Shown in pieces: positions 17,442-26,226 of a stretch of DNA of 64,000 nucleotides. This DNA comes from Nocardia cyriacigeorgica (GTDB taxonomy: Bacteria > Actinomycetota > Actinomycetes > Mycobacteriales > Mycobacteriaceae), in contig NZ_VBUT01000012.1 in assembly GCF_005863245.1 (NCBI RefSeq), positions 1 to 64,000 on the forward strand, written 5' to 3'. The notes below the pieces were generated by a model, which worked only from the letters and a program-made list of their open reading frames with translations, did no database searches and had not been told where the DNA came from. How positions within the stretch are numbered: the stretch's first letter is position 1; each line of letters opens with the position of its first letter. The translations under genes and the position numbers were made by a program.

Positions 17442-19187
17442 GTGCAACCGGGTTCGGTCTTCGCCGGATATCAGATCGAACGCCGACTCGGCCGCGGCGG
17501 GATGGGCTCGGTCTACCTCGCCAAACATCCGCGACTGCCCCGGCGCACCGCGCTCAAACTGCTGAATCCGGACCTGTTCGACGACAAGGAGACCAGAGCG
17601 CGGTTCGAACGTGAGGCCGATCTGGCCGCCCAGCTCGACCATCCGAACATCGTCACCGTCTACGACCGCGGCGCCGAGGACGGCCAGCTGTGGATTTCCA
17701 TGCAGTACATCGACGGTGTCGACGCGGCGTCGCTGGATCCGAACACGCTGCCGGTGCTGCGGGCGGTGCAGATCATCGCCGATACCGCGCAGGCGCTGGA
17801 TTTCGCGCACAGCATGGGCGTGCTGCACCGCGATGTGAAACCGGCCAATATCCTGCTGTCCAACGCGCACACCGGGCCGGAACGGGTCTACCTCACCGAC
17901 TTCGGCATCGCCCGACTGCGCGACGACGGCGGCCACCTCACCCAGACCGGTTCCTTCACCGCCACCATCGCCTACGCCTCGCCCGAACAGCTCACCGGGG
18001 CGCCGCTGGATCACCGCACCGATCAGTATTCGTTGGCATGCAGCCTGTACTGGATGCTGACGGGCACCGCGCCGTTCTCCTCACCGCATCCGGTGGCCGT
18101 CATCCAGGGGCATCTCCAGCATCAGCCGCCGGCCTTGAGTAGCGTCCGGCATGGTCTGCCCGCGGGGCTCGACGCGGTGATGGCGCGGGCATTGGCGAAG
18201 CGGCCGGGGGAAAGATTCGGCAGCTGTGCGGAATTCGCGGATGCGGTGCGGGCGGCGTTATCGGGTGGGATGCATCCGTCGTCGCCGCAGCTGCGGACGG
18301 GCGGGGCGTATCCGTCGGGGGCGCAGCCGTATCCGTCGGGGGCGCATATGCGTTCGTCGGGACACGATCAGTGGGCGTCTGGGCCGCACGTGCGAGCGGG
18401 GGCGATGCAGGCGCCGATGGCGACCGGGCACGGGCAGCCGATCGTGGCACGACCACCTGCGCAATCGCTACCGCATTCACCGGCACAGGTGAGGTCCGCC
18501 GGTGCGAGGTCGCGGCCGATGGACGGTCCTGTCGATGCGGCCGGGTCGCGGCCGCTGTCGCAGGGGCCGGCCTCGGCTGCGACGGGTGCGGCGTCGCCGC
18601 GACGGCTGGTCGATGCGGGGGCGGTGCGTTCGCGCAAGGGGTGGCTGATCGGGTTGTCGGTGGCGGCGGTCGTCGCTGTCGTCGCCGCGTTGGCGGCCGT
18701 GATCGTGTCGAACAATTCCGAAGAAGCAGGGCCCACCGGGATTCAGGCGATCAGCGAAGAATTCCCGGACATGGTGCCGGACAACGATCTCGGCATCGGG
18801 TTCAACGGCCACACCTGCATGTCGCACGACCCGGCGCGGGGACGCGAACTGTGGAAGGGGCAGACCGTCGACGGACCCGATTTCGGCGAATGGACCGGCG
18901 CCTGGCACTGCTACGACGGGCGCACCGATTACTACCTGATGAAATACGAAGACGGACAAGGCGTTCAGCAGGTACTCGACGCGCTGACACCCATGGACAT
19001 CACCAGCGACGTCAACGGCTCGGTGATCTTCGAGAACTACCACCTCGCGGGCAAAGACCCCAAGGAACACTCCATGGTGAGCGGCTTCCCGATCGCCGAC
19101 CGCGCCCAGTATCTGCTGTACACCACCGGGAAATTCAAGACTCCGGAGGAATTCATGGACTGGTGGAAGTCGCTGCCGCTGGGCTGA
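17442..19187 (+). CDS. Serine/threonine protein kinase (PknB-type, receptor-like)
   Basis: Protein of 581 aa. Residues 1-265 are a Hanks-type kinase domain: glycine loop GRGGMGSVY (17-25), K39, HRDVKPAN with catalytic D131, and DFG with D153. Residues 270-395 are a disordered juxtamembrane linker with repeated YPSGAxxYPSGA units. A membrane segment lies at about 400-422. The outer domain (425-581) has cysteines in HTCMSH and WHCYDG and is not a PASTA domain. The GTG start follows a perfect AGGAGG. No obvious substrate or phosphatase is adjacent. Confidence 0.93.
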   Translation: MQPGSVFAGYQIERRLGRGGMGSVYLAKHPRLPRRTALKLLNPDLFDDKETRARFEREADLAAQLDHPNIVTVYDRGAEDGQLWISMQYIDGVDAASLDPNTLPVLRAVQIIADTAQALDFAHSMGVLHRDVKPANILLSNAHTGPERVYLTDFGIARLRDDGGHLTQTGSFTATIAYASPEQLTGAPLDHRTDQYSLACSLYWMLTGTAPFSSPHPVAVIQGHLQHQPPALSSVRHGLPAGLDAVMARALAKRPGERFGSCAEFADAVRAALSGGMHPSSPQLRTGGAYPSGAQPYPSGAHMRSSGHDQWASGPHVRAGAMQAPMATGHGQPIVARPPAQSLPHSPAQVRSAGARSRPMDGPVDAAGSRPLSQGPASAATGAASPRRLVDAGAVRSRKGWLIGLSVAAVVAVVAALAAVIVSNNSEEAGPTGIQAISEEFPDMVPDNDLGIGFNGHTCMSHDPARGRELWKGQTVDGPDFGEWTGAWHCYDGRTDYYLMKYEDGQGVQQVLDALTPMDITSDVNGSVIFENYHLAGKDPKEHSMVSGFPIADRAQYLLYTTGKFKTPEEFMDWWKSLPLG

Positions 19188-19258
19188 ACCGGCGGATGTC
19201 ACACTCGCCTGCGCTGCGTCGTCATCTCCACGTCGACCCGACAACGACGAAGGAGACG

Positions 19259-19657
19259 ATGGTGAGCATCGAGATCAGCAACCCCGACGGCCTGCACGAC
19301 CCGACCGGATTCGGCTACAGCCATGTCGCGCGAGTACGCGGCGAACTGGTGTTCATCGCAGGGCAATACGATTCCGACGCCGACGGCCACACCACCAGCG
19401 AGGATTTCGGCGCACAAGTCGACCGTGCGTTCGACAACCTCGGCATCGCGTTGCGCTCGGTGGGCCTGGATTACGCCGACGTCGCCCAACTGCGCACCCA
19501 CATCGTCGACCACGACCTGGCCAAACTGGCGGTGCTCGGCGAGAAGATCGCCGAGATCTGGGGCAAGCAGCCGCCCACCCAGACGCTGACCGGCGTCGCG
19601 GCGCTCGCGCTGCCGGGCATGCTGTTCGAGGTGGACGCGGTAGCGGTGCGGGACTAG
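19259..19657 (+). CDS. RidA-family (YjgF) enamine/imine deaminase-like protein
   Basis: Protein of 132 aa. GELVFIAGQYDSDADG, then AFDNLGIALRSVGLDYADVAQLRTH, and the C-terminal ALALPGMLFEVDAVAV fit the Rid superfamily, which hydrolyses reactive enamine/imine intermediates. The conserved catalytic Arg of RidA itself is not obvious at the expected late position, so it may be one of the other Rid subgroups. ATG at 19259 or GTG at 19262 are both possible; aaggaga lies just upstream and its spacing favours the GTG. The gene is convergent with the regulator at 19685, and a long inverted repeat covers the junction. Confidence 0.85.
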   Translation: MVSIEISNPDGLHDPTGFGYSHVARVRGELVFIAGQYDSDADGHTTSEDFGAQVDRAFDNLGIALRSVGLDYADVAQLRTHIVDHDLAKLAVLGEKIAEIWGKQPPTQTLTGVAALALPGMLFEVDAVAVRD

Positions 19658-19661
19658 TCGC

Positions 19662-19718
19662 CGAGAGTCACATCAGCGAGGACCCTACTCGGAGGACGCC
19701 TCGGTGATGTGACTCTCG
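19662..19718. repeat. Dispersed 3'-end inverted repeat, copy D
   Basis: Arms 19662-19681 and 19699-19718 pair at 19 of 20 positions around a 17-nt loop. The arm (CGAGAGTCACATCAGCGAGG) differs from the copy at 45918 at only a few central positions. It spans the junction of two convergent genes and includes the last codons of the minus-strand regulator, so it probably terminates both. Confidence 0.8.
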
Positions 19719-20569
19719 ACGTCGTCGCGTGCGGCGTTGACCTCACCGGGTGCGGCGGGAACATCGGTTGCGCCCAATCCCGCGAGCAGCCGCAGCCCGT
19801 CTTCGGTCGGGCTGTTCGGTTCGGCGGACAGCACCAGCAGTTCCATGCCCGATTCGTCGGGGAGCGCGAAGTTCTCCTGGTGCAGTTCGAGCAGCCCGAC
19901 CAGCGGGTGGCGGTAGGCCTTGCGGCCGTGGGTGCGGGCGCGCACGTCGGCGCGGGCCCAGAGCTTGCGGAAGCGTTCGCTGCCCATCGCCAGTTCGCCG
20001 ATGAGTGCGGCCAGGCGCGGGTCGTCGGGGTACTTGCCCGCGGCCAGGCGCAGATGGCCGACGGCGTCGAGGGTGCAGGTCTCCCAGTCGGCGTAGAGGC
20101 CGCGCTGATCCTCTTCGAGGAAGATGTGCCGGGCAGTGTTCAGACCGGACAGCGGGCGTCCGTAGAGGAGTTCGGCGAGACGGTTGCCCGCGAGCACGTC
20201 CAGGCGGTGATCCATGATCAGCGCGGGCGCGTCGGCGACCAGGTCGAGCACGCGCAACAGCTCCGGTCGCACTCGGGCCGTCGGCACTTTCGCGCGACGG
20301 CGGCGTTGGCGGGCGAGGCGGTAGAGGTGTTCGCGTTCGGTGTCGTCCAGGCCGAGGACACGGGCGAGGGCGTCGAGGATCTGCTCGGAGGGCTGGGTGG
20401 CGCGGCCCTGCTCGAGGCGGACGTAGTAGTCGACGCTGACTCCGGACAGATGCGCGACCTCTTCGCGGCGCAGCCCTTGGACTCTGCGACGGCGGTCGGC
20501 GGGGATGCCGACGTCGGCCGGGTCGACCCGGGAGCGCCGGGTCCGCAGGAAGCCGGCGAGATCATCCAT
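19685..20569 (-). CDS. Helix-turn-helix regulator with MmyB-like ligand-binding domain
   Basis: Protein of 294 aa. It starts MDDLAGFLRTRRSRVDPADVG and then has RVQGLRREEVAHLSGVSVDYYVRLEQG, the classic N-terminal HTH of actinobacterial MmyB-like regulators. The C-terminal domain (about 105-270) carries the LLYGRPLSGLNTARHIF and HPLVGLLELHQENF stretches of the family. The ATG at 20569 fits the family start; the longer open frame upstream is not conserved-looking. It is divergent from the quinone reductase gene (20708), the typical arrangement for an oxidoreductase and its regulator. Confidence 0.92.
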   Translation of the reverse strand: MDDLAGFLRTRRSRVDPADVGIPADRRRRVQGLRREEVAHLSGVSVDYYVRLEQGRATQPSEQILDALARVLGLDDTEREHLYRLARQRRRRAKVPTARVRPELLRVLDLVADAPALIMDHRLDVLAGNRLAELLYGRPLSGLNTARHIFLEEDQRGLYADWETCTLDAVGHLRLAAGKYPDDPRLAALIGELAMGSERFRKLWARADVRARTHGRKAYRHPLVGLLELHQENFALPDESGMELLVLSAEPNSPTEDGLRLLAGLGATDVPAAPGEVNAARDDVESHITEASSE

Positions 20570-20707
20570 GGCCCCAGTATGGCCGCGGTCGCGTCGGCAA
20601 AGGTGGTCCTGCCGATACCAGGAAGTCCCGTCCGGCGGACGCGCCGCCCCTGAATGCGCAGCTCCTGGGTGCTCAGGATCGAACCCATCCGATCCGAAGG
20701 AGTTCCC

Positions 20708-21487
20708 ATGAAAACGCTGATCGTCCACGCCCACCCCGAACCGGACTCGCTCAACAGCGCGCTGAAGGACCTCGCGGTCGCGACGCTGGAGTCGGCCGGG
20801 CACGAGGTGCGGGTGAGCGACCTGTACGCGATGAACTGGAAGGCCGCGGTGGACGCCGCCGACTACGGTCCCGCCGCGTCATCTCCGCTGCGGGTGGCCG
20901 CGGACTCCGGCCGGGCCTTCGAGTCCGGCCTGCTCACCCCCGATGTGCGCGCCGAGCAGGACAAACTGCTGTGGGCCGACACGATCATCTTCCAGTTCCC
21001 GCTGTGGTGGTATTCGATGCCCGCGATCCTGAAGGGCTGGGTCGACCGGGTGTTCACCTATCGCTTCGCCTACGGCGTCGGCGAACACAGCGACACCAAA
21101 TACGGCGAACGCTACGGCGAAGGCACCCTGGCCGGCCGCAGGGCGCTGCTGTCGGTGACCATCGGCGGCCTCGAATCCCATTACGGCCCACGCGGAATCA
21201 ACGGTCCCATCGACGACCTGCTGTTCCCGATCCACCACGGCATCCTCTTCTACCCGGGCATCGAGCCACTGCCACCGTTCGTGGTGTACGGCGCCGACCG
21301 ATTGCGCGGCGAGGACTATCCCGATATCGCCAAGGCATGGGAGCAGCGCCTGCTCACCCTGGAATCGACCGAGCCGATCCCCTTCCGTCGCCAGAACTTC
21401 GGCGACTACGAACTGCCGTCGCTGCAACTGAAGCCGGGCCTGGAACCGGCGGGCCGCACGGGGTTCGGCCTGCACGTGCGGGCCTGA
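20708..21487 (+). CDS. NAD(P)H dehydrogenase (quinone)/flavodoxin-like reductase
   Basis: Protein of 259 aa. The N-terminus KTLIVHAHPEPDSLNSAL binds flavin phosphate in the NQO1/MdaB family. FQFPLWWYSMPAILKGWVDRVF and TIGGLESHYGPRGINGPID are the other family signatures. It reduces quinones by two electrons, avoiding semiquinone radicals. The ATG has a gaaggag ribosome binding site 6 nt upstream. It lies back to back with the regulator at 19685-20569 and is likely induced by electrophiles through it. Confidence 0.93.
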   Translation: MKTLIVHAHPEPDSLNSALKDLAVATLESAGHEVRVSDLYAMNWKAAVDAADYGPAASSPLRVAADSGRAFESGLLTPDVRAEQDKLLWADTIIFQFPLWWYSMPAILKGWVDRVFTYRFAYGVGEHSDTKYGERYGEGTLAGRRALLSVTIGGLESHYGPRGINGPIDDLLFPIHHGILFYPGIEPLPPFVVYGADRLRGEDYPDIAKAWEQRLLTLESTEPIPFRRQNFGDYELPSLQLKPGLEPAGRTGFGLHVRA

Positions 21488-21496
21488 TCCGGTGGG

Positions 21497-21515
21497 GTGC
21501 GCGCCGATCGCGCAC
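21497..21515. terminator. Weak hairpin between convergent genes
   Basis: 7-bp arms GTGCGCG (21497-21503) and CGCGCAC (21509-21515), loop ccgat, between the quinone reductase and dinG 3' ends. There is no U-tract. Confidence 0.35.
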
Positions 21516-21544
21516 ATGGGCGGCCGGTTCCGGACGCCGACCCT

Positions 21545-23593
21545 TCAGACTTTGGTGGCGGCGGTGAGTCGTTGCAGGGCCTTGGTCACGACCTCGGGGT
21601 CGCTGGTCTCCCAGTACGGCGGCAGCGATGCTCGCAGGTAGCCGCCGTAGCGGGCGGTGGCCAGGCGGGGGTCGAGAATCGCGACGACGCCGCGGTCGTC
21701 GACGCTGCGCAGCAAGCGGCCCGTGCCTTGGGCGAGCAGCAGCGCCGCGTGGCTGGCGGCGACGGACATGAAGCCGTTGCCGCCGCGCGATTCGACCGCC
21801 CGCTGCCGCGCGGTGAGCAGCGGATCGTCGGGGCGGGGGAACGGAATCCGGTCCAGGATCACCAGACTCAGCGACGGGCCGGGTACGTCGACGCCCTGCC
21901 ACAGCGACAGCGTGCCGAACAGGGAGGTCTCCGGGTCGTCGGCGAACTTGCGCACCAGCGCACCGGTGGAATCCTCGCCCTGGCACAGCACGGGGGTATC
22001 CAAGCGCCCGCGCAGCGCTTCGGTGGCGGCTTTGGCGGCGCGCATGGAGGAGAACAGTCCGAGCGTGCGTCCGCCGGCGGCGGTGATCAGCCGTTCGATC
22101 TCGTCGAGGTAGGCGGGGGACAGGCCGTCGCGGCCGGGCGCGGGCAGATGTTTGGCGACGTAGAGGATCCCGGATTTCGCATGGTCGAACGGGGAACCGA
22201 CATCGAGGGAGGTCCAGCGCACCGTCTCGCTGTCGGAGGGGGCTTCGGCGCCGTTGGCGGTGGCGGTATCGGTGCGGCCCGAGGACTGGGCGGGCAGGCC
22301 CCAGGTGATGGCGAGACCGTCGAACGAACCGCCGATCTGCAACGTCGCCGAGGTCAGCACCACCGTGGACGCGCCGAACAGCCGGCTGCGCAGCAGCCCG
22401 CCCACCGACAGCGGCGCCATCCGCAAGGTGCGCCGGGTGACGCCGCGCAGTTCGTCGGCGGCCAGCCACACCACATCGCGGCGGGCCGCCGGATCGGGTT
22501 CGTCGAAGGCGGTGAGCGCGCGTACCGCGGCGTCGTGCACCTCTTCGACGGCGGCGACGGCGCGGGTGCGGGCGGCGGCGGTATCGGCATCGCCCTGCGG
22601 GGTGCTGCTGCCCTGCGGGGCCAGCGCGGTGTGCGCGTTCCAGGCGGCGTCGCGGACCAGCGCGAGCACCGGGGCGATCCCGTCGGGGATGGCGTCCCAG
22701 CGGCTCGCGGGCAGATCGTCGAGGGCGGCGTGCAGTGCTTCGCCCGCCGCCTCGAGCCGGTCCACCTCTTGTTCATCGATGAGTTTGGCGCAGCGACGGG
22801 CCGCGGCGGTGATCGCAACTGCCGACAGTTCGGCGGTCGCGACGCCGGTGACGCGGTCGACCAGTTCGTGCGCCTCGTCGACCACCACCACGTCGTGTTC
22901 GGGCAGCACCTGGATGCCGCTGATGGCGTCGATGGCCAGCAGGGCGTGGTTGGTGACGACGATGTCGGCCTGCGCGGATTCGGCCCTGGCCCTCTCGGCG
23001 AAGCAATCCTGCCCGAACGGGCAGCGCGACTTGCCGAGGCACTCCCGCGAGGACACGCTGACCTGCCGCCACGCCCGATCGGAGACGCCGGGGGCGAGAT
23101 CGTCGCGGTCGCCGGTCTCGGTATCGGAGGCCCATTCGTTGAGCCGCTGCACCTCACGGCCCAGCCGCGATACCGCGAACGCGTCGAACAGTTCGGCCTC
23201 GGCGGGCTCTTCCGGGATCGCGCTGTTGATCTTGTTCAGGCACAGATAGTTGTTGCGGCCCTTGAGGATCGCGAACTGCGGCGTGCGGCCGAGCGGTTTG
23301 GCGAGCGCCTCGGAAAGGCGGGGCAGATCGCGATCGACCAGCTGACGTTGCAACGCGATCGTCGCCGTGGACACCACCACTGTGCGCCCGGTGCGCACCG
23401 CGTGCCGCAGGCTCGGCACCAGGTAGGCCAGCGATTTCCCGGTACCGGTGCCCGCCTGTACCGCCAGGTGTTCCTTGGTGTCGATGGCGTGATCGACCGC
23501 GGCGGCCATCGCCACCTGACCGGGCCGTTCCTTGCCGCCGAGCGCGGAGACGGCAGCGGACAACAGGGCCGGGACGGGCGGAAGTTCGGGCAC
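21545..23593 (-). CDS. dinG: DinG-family ATP-dependent helicase (Rv1329c homologue)
   Basis: Protein of 682 aa, a 5'-3' superfamily 2 helicase of the XPD/DinG type. Walker A AGTGTGKS is at 47-54 and the DEAH box (VVDEAHE) at 239-242. Four cysteines placed as in iron-sulfur helicases are seen (C118, C185, C191, C197). C-terminal motifs include QGVDVPGPSLS and the arginine-finger region ALLLAQGTGRLLRS. The start is GTG. It is probably transcribed downstream of pncA, 67 bp away. Expected role: unwinding R-loops, G-quadruplexes or damaged DNA. Confidence 0.95.
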   Translation of the reverse strand: MPELPPVPALLSAAVSALGGKERPGQVAMAAAVDHAIDTKEHLAVQAGTGTGKSLAYLVPSLRHAVRTGRTVVVSTATIALQRQLVDRDLPRLSEALAKPLGRTPQFAILKGRNNYLCLNKINSAIPEEPAEAELFDAFAVSRLGREVQRLNEWASDTETGDRDDLAPGVSDRAWRQVSVSSRECLGKSRCPFGQDCFAERARAESAQADIVVTNHALLAIDAISGIQVLPEHDVVVVDEAHELVDRVTGVATAELSAVAITAAARRCAKLIDEQEVDRLEAAGEALHAALDDLPASRWDAIPDGIAPVLALVRDAAWNAHTALAPQGSSTPQGDADTAAARTRAVAAVEEVHDAAVRALTAFDEPDPAARRDVVWLAADELRGVTRRTLRMAPLSVGGLLRSRLFGASTVVLTSATLQIGGSFDGLAITWGLPAQSSGRTDTATANGAEAPSDSETVRWTSLDVGSPFDHAKSGILYVAKHLPAPGRDGLSPAYLDEIERLITAAGGRTLGLFSSMRAAKAATEALRGRLDTPVLCQGEDSTGALVRKFADDPETSLFGTLSLWQGVDVPGPSLSLVILDRIPFPRPDDPLLTARQRAVESRGGNGFMSVAASHAALLLAQGTGRLLRSVDDRGVVAILDPRLATARYGGYLRASLPPYWETSDPEVVTKALQRLTAATKV

Positions 23594-23660
23594 CCCGGCA
23601 GCCTACTGCGCCGCACCGACAAGCCGTGCCCGGTCGGCGCGGGCGGTCATGGGTTGGCGA

Positions 23661-24233
23661 TTACCCGCCGATCGAGCCCTCGAGCTCCACCCCGGCTTCG
23701 CGCAGCTGCCCCAGCGCCTTCTCCGTGGTCTCCGGCGCGACCGCGGCGGTGAGCCCGAGCAGCACCCGGGTATCGAAGCCGGCGGCCGCCGCATCGAGCG
23801 CGGTGGCGCGGACGCAGTGGTCGGTGGCGATCCCGACGACGTCGACGGCGTCGATATCGCGCGCCTTCAGCCAGTCGGCCAGCGCCGTGCCGTCATCGGC
23901 GGCGCCCTCGAACCCGGAGTAGGCGGCGGCATAGGCGCCCTTGGAGAACACCTCCTGCACCGGCGTGGTGTCGAAGTTCGGATGGAAGTCCGCTCCTGGC
24001 GTGCCGACCCGGCAGTGCGGCGGCCAGCTGTCCACGAAATCGGGCGTGTCGGAGAAATGCGCGCCGGGATCGATGTGGAAATCGCGGGTCGCCACCACTG
24101 CCGCGTACTCGTCGGCGTGCGCCCGCGCGTGCGCGCTGATCCGCTCGGCCACCCGCCCCCCGCCCGCGACGGCCAGCGAACCACCCTCGCAGAAATCCTT
24201 CTGCACATCCACGATCACCAAAGCTCGACCCAT
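23661..24233 (-). CDS. pncA: Nicotinamidase (PncA-type cysteine hydrolase)
   Basis: Protein of 190 aa that deamidates nicotinamide to nicotinate in NAD salvage. The catalytic triad is D9 (IVDVQKDF), K98 (FSKGAY) and C140 (TDHCV). Metal ligands are D51, H53, H59 and H73, matching the D-H-H-H set of mycobacterial PncA. Its neighbour pncB uses the product, so two consecutive salvage steps are encoded together on the minus strand, unlike M. tuberculosis, where pncA is elsewhere. A dispersed inverted repeat lies between them. Confidence 0.94.
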   Translation of the reverse strand: MGRALVIVDVQKDFCEGGSLAVAGGGRVAERISAHARAHADEYAAVVATRDFHIDPGAHFSDTPDFVDSWPPHCRVGTPGADFHPNFDTTPVQEVFSKGAYAAAYSGFEGAADDGTALADWLKARDIDAVDVVGIATDHCVRATALDAAAAGFDTRVLLGLTAAVAPETTEKALGQLREAGVELEGSIGG

Positions 24234-24274
24234 ACCCCAATTCTGCCCCCGCCTACCAACACCCGCACCGGCGT

Positions 24275-24331
24275 CGAGCGCTACATGGCCGAGGCGTTTC
24301 GCGAGAAGGTCCCTCGCTCATGTAGCTCTCG
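24275..24331. repeat. Dispersed 3'-end inverted repeat, copy A
   Basis: Arms 24275-24294 and 24312-24331 pair at 17 of 20 positions around a 17-nt loop. The right arm (CCTCGCTCATGTAGCTCTCG) is identical to copy C at 45957. It lies 12 bp past the pncB stop codon. Confidence 0.8.
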
Positions 24332-24342
24332 GCAGGGGTGGC

Positions 24343-25653
24343 TCAGGGGAGGAATGTGGTCGGGATGGCGGGGTCGCCGGCGGAGAGTTTGAGGCCTTCC
24401 CACGGCAGTGAGACCAGCCCTCGAGCGACGAAGTCGCGGCTTTCGGCGAGGGACGGCTGGTCGAGCGCTTGGCCTTTGCGGACCAGCGGCACCAGCAGAT
24501 CGCGCATCTCGAATCCGTTCGCCGAGGGTCGTTCGCCGGCGGCCGGGTAGATGATCTCCTCGACGATGGTTCCGGTGTGCCGGGCCAGCCGGACCGCCCG
24601 CTTGGTGCCGCCGCGCGACTCCTTGTGACTGCTGCGTTTGGCCACCGGCACGCCGTCCACCTCGACCAGTTTGTAGACCATCCCGGCCGTCGGTGCGCCG
24701 GAACCGGTGACCAGCGAGGTACCGACGCCGTAGACGTCGACCGGCTCGGCGCGTAGCGCGGCGATCGCGTACTCGTCCAAGTCGCCGGAGACGACGATGC
24801 GGGTCTTGGTGGCGCCGAGCGCGTCGAGTTGATCGCGCACCTGCCTGGCCAGCACGCCCAGATCACCGGAGTCGATGCGCACACCGCCCAGTTCCGGTCC
24901 GGCGATCTCGATGGCGGTGGCCACGCCCTTGGTGATGTCGAAGGTGTCGACCAGCAGCGTGGTGCCGACGCCGAGCGCCTCGATCTGGCTGCGGAAGGCG
25001 GCCGCTTCGTGCGCGCCGTCGGCGCCGCTGTGCAGCAGGGTGAACGCATGCGCGCTGGTGCCCGCGCCGGGGACGCCGAAACGGCGCACCGCCTCCAGGT
25101 TCGAGGTGGCGTCGAATCCGGCCAGGTAGGCGGCGCGGGCGCTGGCGGGTGCGGCCAATTCGTGGGTGCGCCGCGACCCCATTTCGATCATCCGCCGCTG
25201 CGCCGCCGCGCTGACCATGCGCGCGGCCGCCGAGGCGACAGCACTGTCGTGGTTGAGGATCGACAGGGCCAGCGTTTCCAGCAGCACGCATTCGGCGAAG
25301 CTGCCGCGCACCGACAGGATGGGTGAGCCGGGGAAATACAGGTCGCCTTCGGCGTAGCCGTCGATATCGCCGGTGAAGCGGAAATCGCGCAACCAGTCGA
25401 CGGTGTTCTTGTCCAGGAATCGGGAGACGATCTCGAGCTCGTGTTCACCGAAGCGGAACTCGCCGAGTGCCTCGAGCAGCCGTCCGGTACCCGCGACGAC
25501 GCCGTAGCGACGTCCGTGTGGCAACCGCCGGGCGAACACCTCGAAGGTGCACTGCCGGTGCGCGGAACCATCGGCCAGCGCGGCGGCGAGCATGGTCAGT
25601 TCGTACTGATCGGTCAGCAGCGCGGTGCTGGTGACCTCATCGCGGCGATCCAC
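24343..25653 (-). CDS. pncB: Nicotinate phosphoribosyltransferase PncB
   Basis: Protein of 436 aa converting nicotinate and PRPP to nicotinate mononucleotide. LLTDQYELTMLAAAL opens the enzyme, FEVFARRLPHGRRYGVVAGTGRLLEAL follows, and GSRRTHE holds the catalytic histidine. RIDSGDLGVLARQ and VSGDLDEYAIAAL form the PRPP and nicotinate sites. Its order beside clpS and dinG matches Rv1330c. The GTG at 25653 is chosen over the longer frame because TACAGT lies 6 nt upstream and the protein then matches family length. Confidence 0.95.
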   Translation of the reverse strand: MDRRDEVTSTALLTDQYELTMLAAALADGSAHRQCTFEVFARRLPHGRRYGVVAGTGRLLEALGEFRFGEHELEIVSRFLDKNTVDWLRDFRFTGDIDGYAEGDLYFPGSPILSVRGSFAECVLLETLALSILNHDSAVASAAARMVSAAAQRRMIEMGSRRTHELAAPASARAAYLAGFDATSNLEAVRRFGVPGAGTSAHAFTLLHSGADGAHEAAAFRSQIEALGVGTTLLVDTFDITKGVATAIEIAGPELGGVRIDSGDLGVLARQVRDQLDALGATKTRIVVSGDLDEYAIAALRAEPVDVYGVGTSLVTGSGAPTAGMVYKLVEVDGVPVAKRSSHKESRGGTKRAVRLARHTGTIVEEIIYPAAGERPSANGFEMRDLLVPLVRKGQALDQPSLAESRDFVARGLVSLPWEGLKLSAGDPAIPTTFLP

Positions 25654-25659
25654 GCTGTC

Positions 25660-25665
25660 ACTGTA
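25660..25665 (-). promoter_or_regulatory. -10 box (TACAGT) of pncB
   Basis: On the minus strand TACAGT is followed by 6 nt and the GTG at 25653, which supports a leaderless transcript and decides the start codon. Confidence 0.6.
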
Positions 25666-25797
25666 ATGCGGGGTACAGGATCGCAGCCGGTCGCGACGTC
25701 GCGAATACGCCGCCGACCTGGGTGAACCGCGGCCGCATGATAAGGCAGGCACGCCCGATATTACGGCCGAACCGGCGGAATCGATCATGCTCGGGTG

Positions 25798-25825
25798 TTG
25801 TGTATCCGGGTGCTCGTCGTACCCT
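25798..25825 (+). promoter_or_regulatory. clpS promoter, TTGTGT-N16-TACCCT
   Basis: TTGTGT (25798-25803), a 16-bp spacer and TACCCT (25820-25825). The ATG of clpS begins 7 nt after the -10 box, giving a leaderless transcript. Confidence 0.6.
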
Positions 25826-25832
25826 TGACGGT

Positions 25833-26204
25833 ATGGCCCTGTGCAATACAGCACCCCGCTATCGGACGGACGCGGCCCGTGTCGGCGCCGTCGCGGTCGC
25901 CGCGAACGCGACGCTGTCGGCACAGGCGACGCCCGAAGCGGTGGAATACACCGAGATCCTGGAGGCGGAAGATCGGCCGTGGGTCACGGTCGTCTGGGAC
26001 GACCCGGTCAACCTGATGCACTACGTGACCTACATCTTCCAGAAGCTGTTCGGCTACAGCAAAGCCAAGGCGACCGAGTTGATGCTCAAGGTGCACAACG
26101 AGGGCAAGGCGGTCGTATCGTCCGGCTCGCGGGACAAAATGGAACAGGATGTGCGTCGGCTACACGCCGCGGGACTGTGGGCGACCATGCAGCGAGACGA
26201 CTGA
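25833..26204 (+). CDS. clpS: ATP-dependent Clp protease adaptor ClpS
   Basis: Protein of 123 aa. The conserved core (WVTVVWDDPVNLMHYV, then FQKLFGYSKAKATELMLKVHNEGKAVV) is complete, with the DDP acidic pair and the VHNEG histidine that recognise N-degron residues and hand substrates to ClpC. The N-terminal 45 residues before the core are longer than I recall for mycobacterial ClpS (about 101 aa in total). The ATG at 25833 is supported by the promoter geometry. It is divergent from pncB and followed by DUF2017, the order of Rv1331-Rv1332. Confidence 0.95.
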   Translation: MALCNTAPRYRTDAARVGAVAVAANATLSAQATPEAVEYTEILEAEDRPWVTVVWDDPVNLMHYVTYIFQKLFGYSKAKATELMLKVHNEGKAVVSSGSRDKMEQDVRRLHAAGLWATMQRDD

Positions 26205-26214
26205 CTCGGACGGC

Positions 26215-26220
26215 TACCGT
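26215..26220 (+). promoter_or_regulatory. -10 box (TACCGT) of the DUF2017 gene
   Basis: TACCGT ends 6 nt before the GTG at 26227, in the short gap after clpS. This is leaderless geometry. Confidence 0.55.
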
Positions 26221-26226
26221 AGCGAC

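Noticed and set aside
20604..20623. Operator for the MmyB-like regulator upstream of the quinone reductase
   Set aside because: Two overlapping 4-5 bp dyads have different centres, too weak to call.
21497..23752. Open frame of 751 codons antisense to dinG
   Set aside because: Gly/Arg/Gln-rich shadow of a gene whose helicase motifs are complete on the minus strand.
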